Shown here: piece after piece, positions 4,424 to 5,067 of the stretch
Position numbering within the stretch: the stretch's first letter is position 1
Layout: every line of letters starts with the position of its first letter
Assembly (NCBI GenBank): GCA_002397275.1
Contig: DHAA01000138.1
Coordinates: 1 to 5,067, forward strand
Source: Thermacetogenium sp. UBA4966
GTDB lineage: Bacteria; Bacillota; DSM-12270; Thermacetogeniales; Thermacetogeniaceae
Direction: 5' to 3'
Length of the DNA: 5,067 nucleotides
Translations under genes and position numbers: made by a program
The notes under the pieces: generated by a model
Database searches by the model: none
Told to the model about the DNA's origin: nothing
What the model saw: only the letters and a program-made list of their open reading frames with translations

Positions 4424-5067
4424 TTTCTCTTAAACCCCCTGGATAACAGATACAAAAATAACGGCGCGCCCAAGAAGGAGGTGATGGCGCCCACAGGCAA
4501 AATCACCGGTTTGATGAGCGTCCTGGCCAGGGTATCCGCAGCCAAAAGCAGCAGACACCCCATCACCGCGCTTCCCGGGATCAGGAAGCGGTGATCACCG
4601 CCGATAAGCCTTCTCATCATGTGCGGCGCCACCAGTCCAATGAAGCCGATAATCCCTAAAAAGGCAACAGCTACCGCAGAGATCAACGAAGAAATCGCCA
4701 TGCCGCCTAACCTCAGCTTGTTTACATCAACGCCGAGCCCTTTGGCTGTTTCTTCCCCGCTGTCCAGGGCGTTGTAATCCCACCTGTGGAGCATAAAATA
4801 GAGGATGGCCAACACGACCAGAACAGCTATAATGCCCGTATCCCGCCAGGATGCTCTCCCCAGATCCCCAAAGGTCCAGAAAACTATAGCGGCAATCTCG
4901 ACATCCTCGGCAAAGTACTGAACGAGGGTGGTCGCCGCAGTAAACAGCGAGCCAAGGGCCACTCCGGCCAGAACCATGGCTTCCGGCGTAACACCGACAA
5001 GGCTGGACAAGAATAGGATGACCATCGTAGCTATCATGGAAAACACAAATGCCGAGATGGTTACTAG
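4420..5067 (-). CDS. Iron-complex ABC transporter permease (FecCD/BtuC type), N-terminus beyond the window
   Basis: The last 215 residues are visible. The frame stays open to the right edge (LVTISAF before the in-frame GTG at 5046), so that GTG is internal and the gene is partial. Full-length relatives have about 330-350 residues, so roughly 120-130 are missing. The visible part holds about five or six hydrophobic membrane segments. It also has the family coupling-loop region GFIGLVAPHMMRRLIGGDHR (141-160 of the visible part), where the ATPase docks. FTAATTLVQYF and the VFWTFGDLGRASW segment also fit FecCD permeases. It ends with a basic cytoplasmic tail (SRGFKRK). It forms the membrane channel of the importer with the overlapping ATPase gene. 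The promoter, and any Fur/DtxR box or riboswitch controlling the unit, would lie outside the window. Confidence 0.95.
   Translation of the reverse strand, partial: LVTISAFVFSMIATMVILFLSSLVGVTPEAMVLAGVALGSLFTAATTLVQYFAEDVEIAAIVFWTFGDLGRASWRDTGIIAVLVVLAILYFMLHRWDYNALDSGEETAKGLGVDVNKLRLGGMAISSLISAVAVAFLGIIGFIGLVAPHMMRRLIGGDHRFLIPGSAVMGCLLLLAADTLARTLIKPVILPVGAITSFLGAPLFLYLLSRGFKRK

Overview
The window is bacterial, with every supported gene on the minus strand, so the genes read from right to left. The style suggests a low-to-mid GC anaerobic Firmicute, perhaps a Peptococcaceae-type clostridium. The basis is strong AAGGAGG-type ribosome sites, hairpin-plus-T terminators, a FecCD/FepB-type metal-chelate transporter, an ArsR-family regulator and a small zinc-ribbon protein of a kind I associate with Clostridia and Deltaproteobacteria. 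This placement is an inference. No tRNA, rRNA, CRISPR array or transposase gene is visible.

Right block (about 5067 to 1718, minus strand): a metal-chelate ABC importer in the order permease (cut by the right window edge), ATPase, substrate-binding lipoprotein, followed by a flavin-reductase/flavoredoxin-like FMN protein. The permease and ATPase overlap by 4 bases (ATGA). The lipoprotein gene follows after 116 bases and the flavoprotein after a further 61 bases. A clear 11-bp-stem terminator with a short T run closes the block at 1718-1758. The importer would bring a ferric siderophore, haem or corrinoid across the membrane. The flavoprotein could supply a reduction step, but that link rests only on position.

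Left block (about 1634 to 106, minus strand): an ArsR-family repressor with a cysteine-rich tail, an AhpD-like carboxymuconolactone decarboxylase family protein with the full E-x11-CxxC-x3-H motif, and a zinc-ribbon protein of unknown function. It starts at a recognisable promoter (TTGACA, 15 bases, TATAAT) at 1608-1634. It ends at a very strong terminator with a 14-bp perfect stem at 106-148. The 12-mer CTATAAGTCTAT occurs exactly, in the same orientation, just downstream of the arsR-type promoter (1587-1598) and again between the repressor and the AhpD-like gene (1178-1189). This makes it a good candidate operator for a self-regulated redox or metal stress unit.

The gap between the AhpD-like and zinc-ribbon genes (607-719) is GC-rich and packed with short inverted repeats, resembling a small REP-like element. 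The first ~105 bases hold no gene I can support. For three genes (the repressor, the AhpD-like protein and the flavoprotein) the ribosome site rules out the most upstream start, and I give the corrected starts.
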